Below, in pieces: positions 1 through 7,104 of a DNA stretch of 64,000 nucleotides. The notes under the pieces were generated by a model, which saw only the letters and a program-made list of their open reading frames with translations, ran no database searches and had not been told where the DNA came from. This DNA comes from Rhizobium esperanzae (GTDB lineage: Bacteria; Pseudomonadota; Alphaproteobacteria; Rhizobiales; Rhizobiaceae), in contig NZ_MXPU01000001.1 in the NCBI RefSeq assembly GCF_002204185.1, forward strand, positions 248,001 to 312,000, given 5' to 3'. How positions within the stretch are numbered: the stretch's first letter is position 1; every line of letters starts with the position of its first letter. The position numbers were made by a program, and so were the translations under genes.

Positions 1-334
1 GATCGCCGGACTGCGCAGACACAGGCCGCAGGATTTCGCCATCCCGGCAATCGTCGCGCACGAACTCTTCTACGGTGCTTACAAAAGCCTCCGCATCGAG
101 GAGAATCTGGCACGGATCGACGGGCTGCAATTCGCCGTCCTGGAATTCGACCGGAACGATGCGCAAAAGGCGGGGGAAATCCGGGCCGCACTGCAAGCGT
201 CGGGAACGCCGATTGGACCTTATGACGTGCTGATTGCCGGGCAGGCCGTCGCCCGCGGCCTCATTCTGATTACCCGCAACCTCAGGGAGTTCGAACGCGC
301 GGCAGGTTTGCAGGCCGAGAATTGGGAAGGCTAG
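1..334 (+). CDS. PIN-domain (VapC-like) toxin, 5' end outside window
   Basis: An open frame entering the window at base 2 gives 110 residues ending at a TAG at 332-334. The fragment looks like the C-terminal four fifths of a VapC-type PIN ribonuclease: a conserved acidic residue lies in AHELFYG, a second in GPYDVLIAG, and the usual late strand reads LILITRNLREFERA. In this family a cluster of acidic residues binds Mg2+ and cleaves RNA (often initiator tRNA or rRNA), neutralised by a small antitoxin normally encoded just upstream, which here lies outside the window. The first acidic residue of the active site is also outside, so activity cannot be judged. Confidence 0.8.
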   Translation, partial: IAGLRRHRPQDFAIPAIVAHELFYGAYKSLRIEENLARIDGLQFAVLEFDRNDAQKAGEIRAALQASGTPIGPYDVLIAGQAVARGLILITRNLREFERAAGLQAENWEG

Positions 335-350
335 GTTCGGCACCCCAAAA

Positions 351-1619
351 CTATCGGGCGTCCCTCGCAAAGTGCTGGGCGACACAGGCGGAGATAAAGG
401 CGAGGGTCAGCATGACAAGGGTGAAGGCGACGACGGCGGCCCAGCCGTCGATTGCCCAGAACCAGCCGCCCGCGGACCCCATCAGGCTGGAGCCGACGTA
501 ATAGGCCAGCATATAGAGCGACGAGGCGTGGCCTTTGGTGCCGTGCGCCAGCCTACCGACGAGGCCGCTAGCGATGGAATGGCTCATGAAGAAGCCGGCC
601 GTCAGCACAATAATCCCGAGGATGATCGATGGCAGCGCGGCGGAGAGCGTCAGCACGCTGCCGGCGGCCGTTAGCGCCAGGCCGAAGAGCAGCACGCGAA
701 AATGCCCGATCCGATCTCCGATGAGGCCGCCGATCGAGGCGGCGCCGATGCCGAAGAGATAAACGGTGAAGATCAAGCCGAGTTCGGTCTGATTGAGGCC
801 GTAAGGCGGCGCCACGAGGCGGAAACCGGCGTAATTGTAGGCGGTGACGAAGGAACCCATCGCCAGGAAGGCTATGGCGAAGATGAAGGGCAGCGCCGGA
901 TTGGCGAGATGGCCGAGCCAGGCCTTGGCATGGAAACGCGGATCGAAGCCCGGCCGGCGGACGAAATTCCGCGATGGCGGCAGCAGGGCGATGAAGCCGA
1001 GCGCCGCGGCAAGGCCGATGGCGCCGATGAGAAACAGCGCCGGCCGCCAGCCGAGATATTCGGCGAAAATGCCGGTCAGCACGCGGCCGGACATGCCGCC
1101 GAAGGCCGTGCCGCCGACATAAAGGCCCATGGTGGCGCCGAGACCGCGCGAATCGATCTCCTCCGCGAGATAGGCCATGGCGACGGCGGGCACGCCGCCG
1201 AGAACGAGACCCTCAACGGCGCGGATGACGAGCAGCAGGTGCCAGTTCGGCGCAAAAGCCGTGGCCACCGTCAACAAGGCCGCGCCGACCAGTGAAATCG
1301 ACATCAGGCTGCGGCGACCGACCCCTTCCGAGACGGCGGCGGCGCAGACGATGGCGAGTGCGAGGAAACCCGTGGAGAGCGACAGCGACAGCGAGCTTTC
1401 GGCGGGGCTAACGGAAAATTCCTGCGAAAAGATCGGCAGCAGCGGCTGCACGCAATAGAGCAGCGAGAAGGTGGAAAAGCCGGAGAGGAAAAGCGCCAGG
1501 CTGGCGCGGCGATAGGCACCGGTGCCGCGTGTCAAATAGCGCTTTTCTCCTGTGAGCACGGTCTTCACGGCGTGCACCGAGGGCGGCATATCTTCATGCT
1601 GACGGACTTTCGAAGTCAT
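351..1619 (-). CDS. MFS transporter, YnfM-like
   Basis: This is a 422-residue major facilitator protein with about 12 hydrophobic segments after a 35-residue polar N terminus. The loop after the second helix has the basic GRRSLM pattern of MFS carriers (VSEGVGRRSLM, about residues 96-106), and the mid-protein loop around residues 215-235 is basic. Proteins of this type are drug or sugar-like efflux carriers of the inner membrane; the substrate cannot be read from sequence. The gene is transcribed away from the PIN gene, and its start codon is followed upstream by two palindromic repeats that separate it from the LysR gene. The first ATG is taken as start because no better-supported internal Met is visible. 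Confidence 0.85.
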   Translation of the reverse strand: MTSKVRQHEDMPPSVHAVKTVLTGEKRYLTRGTGAYRRASLALFLSGFSTFSLLYCVQPLLPIFSQEFSVSPAESSLSLSLSTGFLALAIVCAAAVSEGVGRRSLMSISLVGAALLTVATAFAPNWHLLLVIRAVEGLVLGGVPAVAMAYLAEEIDSRGLGATMGLYVGGTAFGGMSGRVLTGIFAEYLGWRPALFLIGAIGLAAALGFIALLPPSRNFVRRPGFDPRFHAKAWLGHLANPALPFIFAIAFLAMGSFVTAYNYAGFRLVAPPYGLNQTELGLIFTVYLFGIGAASIGGLIGDRIGHFRVLLFGLALTAAGSVLTLSAALPSIILGIIVLTAGFFMSHSIASGLVGRLAHGTKGHASSLYMLAYYVGSSLMGSAGGWFWAIDGWAAVVAFTLVMLTLAFISACVAQHFARDAR

Positions 1620-1623
1620 GGGT

Positions 1624-1674
1624 TAGAACAGGATGATTTTAGGCCGTTTGGCCTAAAAACTGAATCCTGTTCTA
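1624..1674. repeat. Palindromic intergenic repeat (first of a tandem pair)
   Basis: The outer arms TAGAACAGGAT (1624-1634) and ATCCTGTTCTA (1664-1674) are perfect inverted repeats. They enclose a second perfect pair, TTTTAGGCC (1637-1645) and GGCCTAAAA (1650-1658). The element can fold into one long hairpin between the MFS start and the LysR stop. It resembles the short palindromic repeats scattered through rhizobial genomes. Confidence 0.75.
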
Positions 1675-1685
1675 CATTAAAGAGT

Positions 1686-1737
1686 TAGAGCATGATGTCG
1701 TCCGAAAACCGCTCACACTTTTCGGCATCATGCTCTA
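1686..1737. repeat. Palindromic intergenic repeat overlapping the LysR stop codon
   Basis: Perfect 12-base outer arms TAGAGCATGATG (1686-1697) and CATCATGCTCTA (1726-1737) enclose CCGAAAA (1702-1708) and TTTTCGG (1719-1725). The stop codon and last residues of the neighbouring LysR gene lie inside the right arm. Repeats with this core are, from memory, very common in Rhizobium and Agrobacterium intergenic DNA. Confidence 0.75.
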
Positions 1738-2639
1738 TCCGCAATATCCCAATAGGGCGGATGGCCAAAACTCTTCTTCAGGTGATCGGCGATGGCGCGC
1801 AGCTTGGCCGAGGGGTTCCGGCCGGCGGGATGAGCCATATAGATGAATTCGGCCTCCGGCCTGTGACCGACATCGATTTCGGCAAGCAGGCCCTCGCGGA
1901 TGGCCGGGCCGGCAATGAAGGCGGGCAGCAGCGCAATGCCGAGGCCGGCGATGGCGGCGTCGCGGAGCATATCGCCGTTGTTGATGCCGAGCGCCGGTTT
2001 TGCGCGGACGAGGATCACCCCCTCCGGCGTCTGGAAGCGCCAGTCGGCGACACCGCGATTGGTGTAGAAGATACCGCGATGATTGTTGAGGTCGGCGAGC
2101 GAGGTCGGCATTCCCTGGCGGGCGAGATAATCCGGCGCCGCGCAGAGAAGCCGGCGGCTCGGCGCGAGCTTCCAGGCGACCAGCCGGCTGTCGGCGAGCG
2201 GGCCGTTGCGGATGATGGCGTCATAACCGTCCGACGCGGCATCGACACGGCGGTCGTCGATATCGAGCGTCAAGTGGATGTCGGGATGTTGGGCGAGAAA
2301 GGGATAGAGCGCCGGACCGAGATGCATGCGGCCGAAGGTGACGGGTGCAGCAATGCGGATCGGGCCGGACAGCGCGCCGCGCCGCTCGGCCATGTCGGCG
2401 GCGGCCTCCTCGATCTCGCGCACGATGCGCCCGGCCCGCTCCAGGAAGATCGCACCGTCCTCGGTCAGGGTGAGCTTGCGAGTCGTACGGTGCAGCAGCG
2501 TGCCGCCAAGCGCCTTCTCCAGTTCTGCCAGCCTTTCGCTGACGACGGATTTGGAGAGGCGCAGCCGCCGGGCCGCCTCGCTGACCGAGCCGGCCTCGAC
2601 GACGGCAACGAAAGCGGCAATGCCTTCGACCCTGATCAT
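1728..2639 (-). CDS. LysR family transcriptional regulator
   Basis: The 303-residue protein has a classical N-terminal winged helix-turn-helix (about residues 5-62: AAFVAVVEAGSVSEAARRL, then LSKSVVSERLAELEKALG) followed by a type 2 periplasmic-binding-like effector domain from about residue 90. It is divergent from an SDR oxidoreductase gene with 125 bp between them, the usual arrangement for a LysR regulator and its target. The effector is unknown. The last codons (DRA and stop) are supplied by a palindromic repeat, so the C terminus may have been altered by insertion of that element. Start at 2639 places the HTH in the normal position. Confidence 0.9.
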   Translation of the reverse strand: MIRVEGIAAFVAVVEAGSVSEAARRLRLSKSVVSERLAELEKALGGTLLHRTTRKLTLTEDGAIFLERAGRIVREIEEAAADMAERRGALSGPIRIAAPVTFGRMHLGPALYPFLAQHPDIHLTLDIDDRRVDAASDGYDAIIRNGPLADSRLVAWKLAPSRRLLCAAPDYLARQGMPTSLADLNNHRGIFYTNRGVADWRFQTPEGVILVRAKPALGINNGDMLRDAAIAGLGIALLPAFIAGPAIREGLLAEIDVGHRPEAEFIYMAHPAGRNPSAKLRAIADHLKKSFGHPPYWDIADRA

Positions 2640-2764
2640 TGTTCGGTCTTTCCGAATTCGAATTCTCCGATCTGGAGACTAATCCGAACGAAAGGAAAAT
2701 GCCATCTTCCATTCAACGGAAGGGACGGCAGGGGCCGCCTCACTTCAACACAGGAGATGAAAGC
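2640..2764. promoter_or_regulatory. Divergent LysR/SDR control region
   Basis: The 125-bp region between two divergent starts holds a tandem GAATTCGAATTC palindrome at 2654-2665. It also has an inverted pair GTTCGG (2641-2646) and CCGAAC further right, before the SDR ribosome site AGGAGA about 10 bases upstream of its ATG. These are plausible LysR-type operator elements, but no experiment or comparison supports them here. Confidence 0.4.
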
Positions 2765-3529
2765 ATGAACCGCTTGAACAACAAGGTCGCAATCGTCACC
2801 GGCGCAAGCTCCGGCATCGGCCGCGTCACGGCAAAGCTTTTTGCCGCCGAAGGCGCCAAGGTCATCGTCGGCGCCCGACGTCAAGCCGAACTCGACAGCC
2901 TGGTGGCGGAGATTAAGGCCGAGGGCGGCGACGCGGTGGCCGTTGCCGGCGACGTCCGGTCGGAAGAATATCACCAGGCGCTTGTCGCGGCCGCCGTGAC
3001 CCATTACGGCAAGCTCGACATCGCCTTCAACAATGCCGGCATCATCGGCGAAGCGGGTCCGAGCACCGGTGTCTCGGAAGCGGGATTCAGCGACGCACTG
3101 GCGGTCAATCTGACCGCCTCCTTTCTCGCTGCCAAACACCAGATCGGCGCGATGACCGACAGTGGCGGCGGTTCGGTGATCTTCACCTCGACCTTCGTCG
3201 GCTACAGCTTCGCCTTTCCCGGCGTTGCCGCTTATGCCGCCAGCAAATCCGGCCTGATCGGCCTGACGCAGGCGCTGGCCGCCGAATTCGGACCGCAGGG
3301 CGTGCGCGTCAACGCCATCCTGCCGGGCGCCGTCGATACCGATATGTACCGCGATGTGAACGATACGGCGGAGAAACAGGCTGCCATCACCAATATGCAC
3401 GCGCTGAAACGCGTCGCGACACCTGATGAAGTCGCCCGCTCGGTTCTCTACCTCGCCTCCGACGATGCAAGCTTCGTCACCGGCACGGCTTCGCTGGTCG
3501 ACGGCGGCATTTCGATCACCCGTAGTTGA
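2765..3529 (+). CDS. SDR family oxidoreductase (classical)
   Basis: The 254-residue protein is a classical short-chain dehydrogenase/reductase. The TGASSGIG cofactor loop is at residues 13-20, NNAG at 89-92, catalytic Ser at about 142, and the YxxxK pair at Tyr157 and Lys161. The GARR segment after strand 2 (residues 36-39) suggests NADP(H) preference. The start at 2765 is chosen over an upstream in-frame Met because it has an AGGAGA ribosome site and gives the normal short N terminus before the Rossmann strand. It lies divergent to a LysR regulator that probably controls it. The substrate is unknown. Confidence 0.88.
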   Translation: MNRLNNKVAIVTGASSGIGRVTAKLFAAEGAKVIVGARRQAELDSLVAEIKAEGGDAVAVAGDVRSEEYHQALVAAAVTHYGKLDIAFNNAGIIGEAGPSTGVSEAGFSDALAVNLTASFLAAKHQIGAMTDSGGGSVIFTSTFVGYSFAFPGVAAYAASKSGLIGLTQALAAEFGPQGVRVNAILPGAVDTDMYRDVNDTAEKQAAITNMHALKRVATPDEVARSVLYLASDDASFVTGTASLVDGGISITRS

Positions 3530-3580
3530 GACGGCGGGAGCTGCCGCCATCCACCGGGGGTCCCAGCCAAGGGCTGAAAG

Positions 3581-3736
3581 ACCCCTCCCCAACCCCTCCC
3601 CACAAGGGGGAGGGGCTGACGCGCGGCGCCACCCCCACGACAAATATCAACGTTTCTGCGGATGAGACGATGGAAGGGATATGGGCGGCGCGGCATCCAA
3701 GCCCCTCCCCCTTGTGGGGACGGGTTGGGGAGGGGT
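3581..3736. repeat. Inverted pair of 36-bp GC-rich repeats in a 330-bp intergenic gap
   Basis: A 36-base unit at 3581-3616 (beginning ACCCCTCCCC and ending GGGAGGGGC) reappears in reverse complement at 3701-3736 with a single mismatch. About 84 bases lie between the copies. Each unit is itself partly palindromic around ACAAGG/CCTTGT. The rest of the gap between the SDR stop and coaBC (3530-3859) shows no convincing gene. The units look like a mobile rhizobial or alphaproteobacterial intergenic repeat. Confidence 0.8.
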
Positions 3737-3859
3737 CGTTCACCGACGCACCGGTCGCCCGTCTCGAGCAGATCCGATACCTGCCGTCCGCGCGATTGCA
3801 TGTTCTCCGCCAAAGGCTTAGGGTCGGGGCAGGTCAGAAAAGGCAACGGGTAGAAGGCC

Positions 3860-5068
3860 ATGGCTCTCAGCGGCAAACGCATCCTCCTCATCATCTCGGG
3901 CGGCATTGCCGCCTATAAGAGCCTGGATCTGATCCGCCGGCTGCGCGAGCGCGGTGCCAGCGTGCGCCCGGTCATGACCAAGGGGGCGCAGGAATTCGTC
4001 ACGCCGCTTGCGGTCGGCGCGCTGGCGGCAGACCATGTCTTTGTCGATCTGTTTTCGCGGCAGGACGAACAGGATGTCGGCCATATCAGGCTGGCGCGCG
4101 ACTGCGATCTTGTGCTGATTGCCCCCGCCAGCGCCGATCTGATGGCGAAGATGGCGAACGGCCTTGCCGATGACCTCGCCTCGACCGTGCTTCTGGCGAC
4201 GGACAGGCCTGTGCTGGCCGCACCGGCGATGAACCCCAGAATGTGGGCGCATCCGGCAACACGGCGCAATGCGGCGAGGCTCAGGGAAGACGGCGTGCGC
4301 TTCGTCGGGCCGATGGCCGGTGAGATGGCCGAAAGCCGGGAGGCGGGGATCGGTCGGATGGCGGAGCCCCTGGATATCGTCGCGGCCGCCGAAACCATGC
4401 TCGACGAGGGAGAAAAGCCGCTGAAGGGACGCAAGGCGATCGTCACGTCAGGGCCGACCCATGAGCCGATCGATCCGGTGCGCTACATCGCCAACCGCTC
4501 CTCCGGCCGGCAGGGGCACGCGATCGCCGCAGCGCTGGCGAAGCTCGGGGCCGACGTGACGCTCGTCTCCGGGCCGGTGACGATCGCTGATCCGGTTGGC
4601 GTCAACGTCATCCACGTCGAGCGGGCCGAGGAAATGCGCGATGCCGTGCTGGCGGCGCTGCCGGCCGATATCGCCGTGATGGTGGCGGCGGTGGCGGACT
4701 GGCGCGTCGCCTCGGCCGCCGACCAGAAACTGAAGAAACATCCGGGTGAATCCATTCCGACGCTGGCGCTGACCGAGAACCCCGACATATTGAAGACCCT
4801 GGGACATCACACGATGCGGCCGAGGCTGGTGATCGGCTTTGCCGCCGAGACCCAGGACGTGGAAAGCAATGCCAGGGCGAAGCTCGAGCGGAAGGGCGCC
4901 GACCTGATCGTCGCCAATGACGTTTCTCCTGCGACCGGCATCATGGGCGGCAGCCGCAACAGCGTCAAACTCATTCGCCACGACGGCGTCGAGCAATGGC
5001 CAGACCTGACGAAGGAACAGGTCGCCGAAAGGCTAGCGGCGCTGATTGCCAAACGCTTCCGCGCATAG
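3860..5068 (+). CDS. coaBC: Bifunctional phosphopantothenoylcysteine decarboxylase / phosphopantothenate-cysteine ligase
   Basis: The 402-residue protein carries both coenzyme A pathway steps. The N-terminal flavoprotein CoaC half (about residues 1-185) shows GGIAAYKSLDLIRRL, the ASADLMAKMANGLADDL segment and the PAMNPRMW substrate clamp. The C-terminal CoaB half shows TSGPTHEPIDPVRYI, NRSSGRQG and the KKHPGE lysine motif. Together they convert 4'-phosphopantothenate plus cysteine to 4'-phosphopantetheine in the cytoplasm. Length matches the family. It is followed by a convergent amidotransferase gene 35 bp away. Essential housekeeping gene; identification is secure. Confidence 0.97.
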   Translation: MALSGKRILLIISGGIAAYKSLDLIRRLRERGASVRPVMTKGAQEFVTPLAVGALAADHVFVDLFSRQDEQDVGHIRLARDCDLVLIAPASADLMAKMANGLADDLASTVLLATDRPVLAAPAMNPRMWAHPATRRNAARLREDGVRFVGPMAGEMAESREAGIGRMAEPLDIVAAAETMLDEGEKPLKGRKAIVTSGPTHEPIDPVRYIANRSSGRQGHAIAAALAKLGADVTLVSGPVTIADPVGVNVIHVERAEEMRDAVLAALPADIAVMVAAVADWRVASAADQKLKKHPGESIPTLALTENPDILKTLGHHTMRPRLVIGFAAETQDVESNARAKLERKGADLIVANDVSPATGIMGGSRNSVKLIRHDGVEQWPDLTKEQVAERLAALIAKRFRA

Positions 5069-5103
5069 CCGCCTCGAAAATCGATCCCGTTTTCCGGAAA
5101 GGA

Positions 5104-5916
5104 TTATGCCGAGATCGCCAGGCGCTGTGATTTGGCGGCGCTCGGCTTTTCCGGCCGGAATTCCGCGACATCGATACCGTTTTTGCCGACGATGACGGCG
5201 CTGCCATCAGGAATCTCCGCCCAGGCGTCGACATCGTCGTTCAAGGGTTCGGAGACGAGGCAGTAGCCGGCACCGACGGGCGAGGCGTAGAGCGTCGGCG
5301 CCTTGCGATCCGTGGCATAGCGGATCGCATAGAGCGACTTGCCGTCGGAGAAGGCGGCGGTGAAGCGCAGCAAGATCGAGCCGATGGTGCGTTCGGCGAG
5401 ATCTTCGACGAAGCCGACCATATCAGCCATCGCAGCGATCGGCGCCTCGCGCAGGCCGAACTGCAGCGCCAGCAGAAACATCAGCTCGGAATCGGTCGTG
5501 CCGCTGCGGGCATTGAACAGCTCGTCGTCAAGCATCGCCTCCATCGGCCGGCGCAAGCGCTCGAAGCCCGATATCTGGCCGTTGTGCATGAACGACCAGG
5601 TATCGTGGGTGAAGGGATGGCAATTGTCCCGGCGCGTGCCGCCACCGGTGGCGGCACGGACATGGGCGAGGAAGAGGGGCGAGCGGATCTGCCGCGCCAG
5701 GCTCTTCAGATTGCAATCCGACCAGGCCGGCAGGATGTCGCGGTAGCGGCCCGGCTCGGGCCGGTCGCCATACCAGGCGATGCCGAAGCCGTCGCCATTG
5801 GTCGCGGTTTTGGCGCGGGTGGCGCAATGGGACTGCTCAATCAGCGAATGGGCCGGCGAAGATACCAGCTCCTCGAGGTAGAGAGGGTCTCCGTGATAGG
5901 CTGCCCAGCGACACAT
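5104..5916 (-). CDS. Class II glutamine amidotransferase (EgtC/YafJ family)
   Basis: The 270-residue protein begins MCRWAAYHGDP, placing the N-terminal nucleophile Cys at position 2, which becomes residue 1 after Met removal as class II (Ntn) amidotransferases require. This decides the start at 5916 over a Met 20 codons upstream. Further family features are NGDGFGIAWYG, AHVRAATGG and FMHNGQISGF, which form the glutamine site and oxyanion region. Stand-alone members include EgtC and YafJ-like proteins; no ergothioneine genes are nearby, so the substrate is unknown. It converges on coaBC. Confidence 0.9.
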   Translation of the reverse strand: MCRWAAYHGDPLYLEELVSSPAHSLIEQSHCATRAKTATNGDGFGIAWYGDRPEPGRYRDILPAWSDCNLKSLARQIRSPLFLAHVRAATGGGTRRDNCHPFTHDTWSFMHNGQISGFERLRRPMEAMLDDELFNARSGTTDSELMFLLALQFGLREAPIAAMADMVGFVEDLAERTIGSILLRFTAAFSDGKSLYAIRYATDRKAPTLYASPVGAGYCLVSEPLNDDVDAWAEIPDGSAVIVGKNGIDVAEFRPEKPSAAKSQRLAISA

Positions 5917-6120
5917 GGCTCTTTTGCTCCGGAACCCGCGACATCGGCGGGCATGCTCTAAATTGTCGAACGCCACGGCTAATAACAGCTTAACGCGCGA
6001 CTGATTTGCAGGCCGATCATGACGGTTTGGTGACCGGGTGGAACTTCAAATTCGGCGAAAGCCTGTGTTCTTTTGTGAACGCGGCTCCGACCCAGAGGGA
6101 TGCCTCGAGTGCAATTTCTT

Positions 6121-6149
6121 CTTGCATCCGGCGCGAATCGTCCTACCTT
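6121..6149 (+). promoter_or_regulatory. Possible sigma-70 promoter for the small unit
   Basis: CTTGCA (6121-6126) is followed 17 bases later by TACCTT (6144-6149), a weak match to housekeeping promoter hexamers of alphaproteobacteria. It lies about 40 bases upstream of a strong Shine-Dalgarno sequence. The call depends on the adjacent small unit being transcribed. The rest of 5917-6186 shows no convincing gene. Confidence 0.3.
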
Positions 6150-6186
6150 TTCCCTATCGGCAACAGAACGAAAGGAAGGTGATCCA

Positions 6187-6258
6187 ATGTCTAATGAGAT
6201 TTCGGACCTCGTATCGGGCATGGAAGTGGTGATGAAAACGAGGCAGCCCTCGCTCTAA
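6187..6258 (+). CDS. Putative 23-residue small protein or leader peptide
   Basis: ATG at 6187 is preceded by AAGGAAGGTGAT, a strong match to the anti-Shine-Dalgarno complement. It opens a 23-codon frame ending TAA at 6256-6258 (begins MSNEISDLVSGM, ends TRQPSL). A 7-bp perfect stem, GCAGCCC (6243-6249) with GGGCTGC (6273-6279), spans the stop codon, and a strong intrinsic terminator follows at 6317-6347. The unit therefore looks like an independent short mRNA or a dual-function small RNA rather than a leader of the next gene, which has its own promoter after the terminator. I do not recognise the peptide; it has no Trp, His or Cys run typical of attenuation leaders. Confidence 0.45.
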   Translation: MSNEISDLVSGMEVVMKTRQPSL

Positions 6259-6316
6259 GACCCGCCTTCCTGGGGCTGCTTTGACAGTCCAGGCCAGTTC
6301 GAGGCCAAACTCATGG

Positions 6317-6347
6317 AAAGGGTCGCCGAGGCGGCCCTTTTTTTTTT
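6317..6347 (+). terminator. Strong intrinsic terminator of the small unit
   Basis: AAAGGGTCGCC (6317-6327) pairs with GGCGGCCCTTT (6330-6340) with one G-T wobble. The stem runs into ten consecutive T residues (6338-6347). This is one of the clearest rho-independent terminators in the window. It isolates the 23-codon unit from the downstream GntR gene. Confidence 0.85.
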
Positions 6348-6366
6348 ATTGCCTGACTCCTCAAGA

Positions 6367-6395
6367 TTGACAGAAGACGACAATTCTTCTACTCA
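6367..6395 (+). promoter_or_regulatory. Promoter of the GntR-MFS operon
   Basis: A consensus -35 TTGACA (6367-6372) is followed after 17 bases by TACTCA (6390-6395). The -10 hexamer lies inside the left arm of the 41-bp palindrome. Transcription would be expected to start near 6402, only about 25 bases before the GntR start codon. Confidence 0.55.
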
Positions 6396-6426
6396 TAAAG
6401 TCATCTGATGACTTTATGAGTAGAAG
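6386..6426. promoter_or_regulatory. 41-bp perfect palindrome abutting the GntR start codon (probable operator)
   Basis: A 20-base left arm (6386-6405, starting CTTCTACTCATAAAG) is the exact reverse complement of the right arm (6407-6426), with one central T at 6406. The right arm ends on the base before the ATG at 6427. It covers the -10 hexamer, the presumed transcription start and the whole untranslated leader. Binding of the encoded GntR dimer would block its own promoter; in RNA the same sequence could form a hairpin against the start codon. Confidence 0.75.
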
Positions 6427-7104
6427 ATGCAGGCGCTCAGCAAGACCAATCTCGCCGATGAGGCGATCGAGGCAATTCGCAGCGACATTGTCGGCAAGCG
6501 TTGGGCGGTCGGCGACAAGCTGCCGAACGAGGCCTCGCTGTCGGCCATGCTCTCCGTCAGCCGCGGCACGGTGCGCGAGGCGGTGCGGGTGCTTGTCTCC
6601 CAGGGTTATCTCGAAACCCGGCAGGGGTCGGGCACATACGTGCGTTCGACCAGCGACGCCGGCCGGCCGCTGACCATGGCGCGGCGCGCGAGCCTGCGCG
6701 ATCAGTTCGAAGCGCGCTTAGCACTCGATGTCGAGGCGGCACGACTGACGGCGATGCGCAAGACGGCGGAGACGATTGCCGAGCTGCGCCGGCTGCTGAA
6801 CGAACGCGGCAGTTACGCCGGCGGCGATGAAGCCGCCTTCATCGAACGGGACCTCGCCTTCCACGAGGCGGTCATCGCTGCTTCCGGCAATCGGGCGATG
6901 ATCGAAATCTACGCTTTCTTTTCGGCCTCGATCGCCGACACCATAGCGGCGACGCTCGGCAAGGATATTCCCGAACCCGACATGCAGGCGCATGTCGATA
7001 TCGTCGATGCGATCGACACCGGCGATCCCGACCAGGCGGATGCCGCGGTGCGCCGCTTCATGGCGCCCGTTCTTGCGGCACTCGACCGGATGATCCTGTC
7101 ATGA
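6427..7104 (+). CDS. GntR family regulator, FadR subfamily (FCD domain)
   Basis: The 225-residue protein has a GntR winged HTH at about residues 8-75 (VGDKLPNEASLSAML, SRGTVREAVRVLVSQGYLETRQGSGTYV). An all-helical FCD effector domain from about residue 88 includes the metal-ligand-like FIERDLAFHEAVIAASGN and a late His in MQAHVDIVDAI. The start is fixed because the HTH begins only a few residues later, yet there is no separated Shine-Dalgarno, only the arm of the upstream palindrome. It overlaps the following MFS gene by four bases (ATGA), so the two are co-transcribed and the regulator probably senses the MFS substrate. Confidence 0.92.
   Translation: MQALSKTNLADEAIEAIRSDIVGKRWAVGDKLPNEASLSAMLSVSRGTVREAVRVLVSQGYLETRQGSGTYVRSTSDAGRPLTMARRASLRDQFEARLALDVEAARLTAMRKTAETIAELRRLLNERGSYAGGDEAAFIERDLAFHEAVIAASGNRAMIEIYAFFSASIADTIAATLGKDIPEPDMQAHVDIVDAIDTGDPDQADAAVRRFMAPVLAALDRMILS

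Noticed and set aside
372..1458. Several long plus-strand open frames opposite the MFS gene
   Set aside because: They are rich in Gly, Ala, Arg and Glu, have no ribosome sites and mirror the codon pattern of the minus-strand MFS gene; they are shadows of GC-rich coding DNA.
3581..3736. CRISPR-like repeat pair
   Set aside because: Only two units exist and they are inverted rather than direct, without regular spacers.
6273..6288. CTTTGAC-like sequence reminiscent of the prfB frameshift site
   Set aside because: It lies after the stop codon of the small ORF, lacks the required upstream Shine-Dalgarno-like spacing and is not near a release factor 2 gene.
6259..6330. Read-through extension of the 23-codon ORF past its TAA
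   Set aside because: The frame stays open but runs through the intrinsic terminator, and no recoding signal is evident; chance is more likely.
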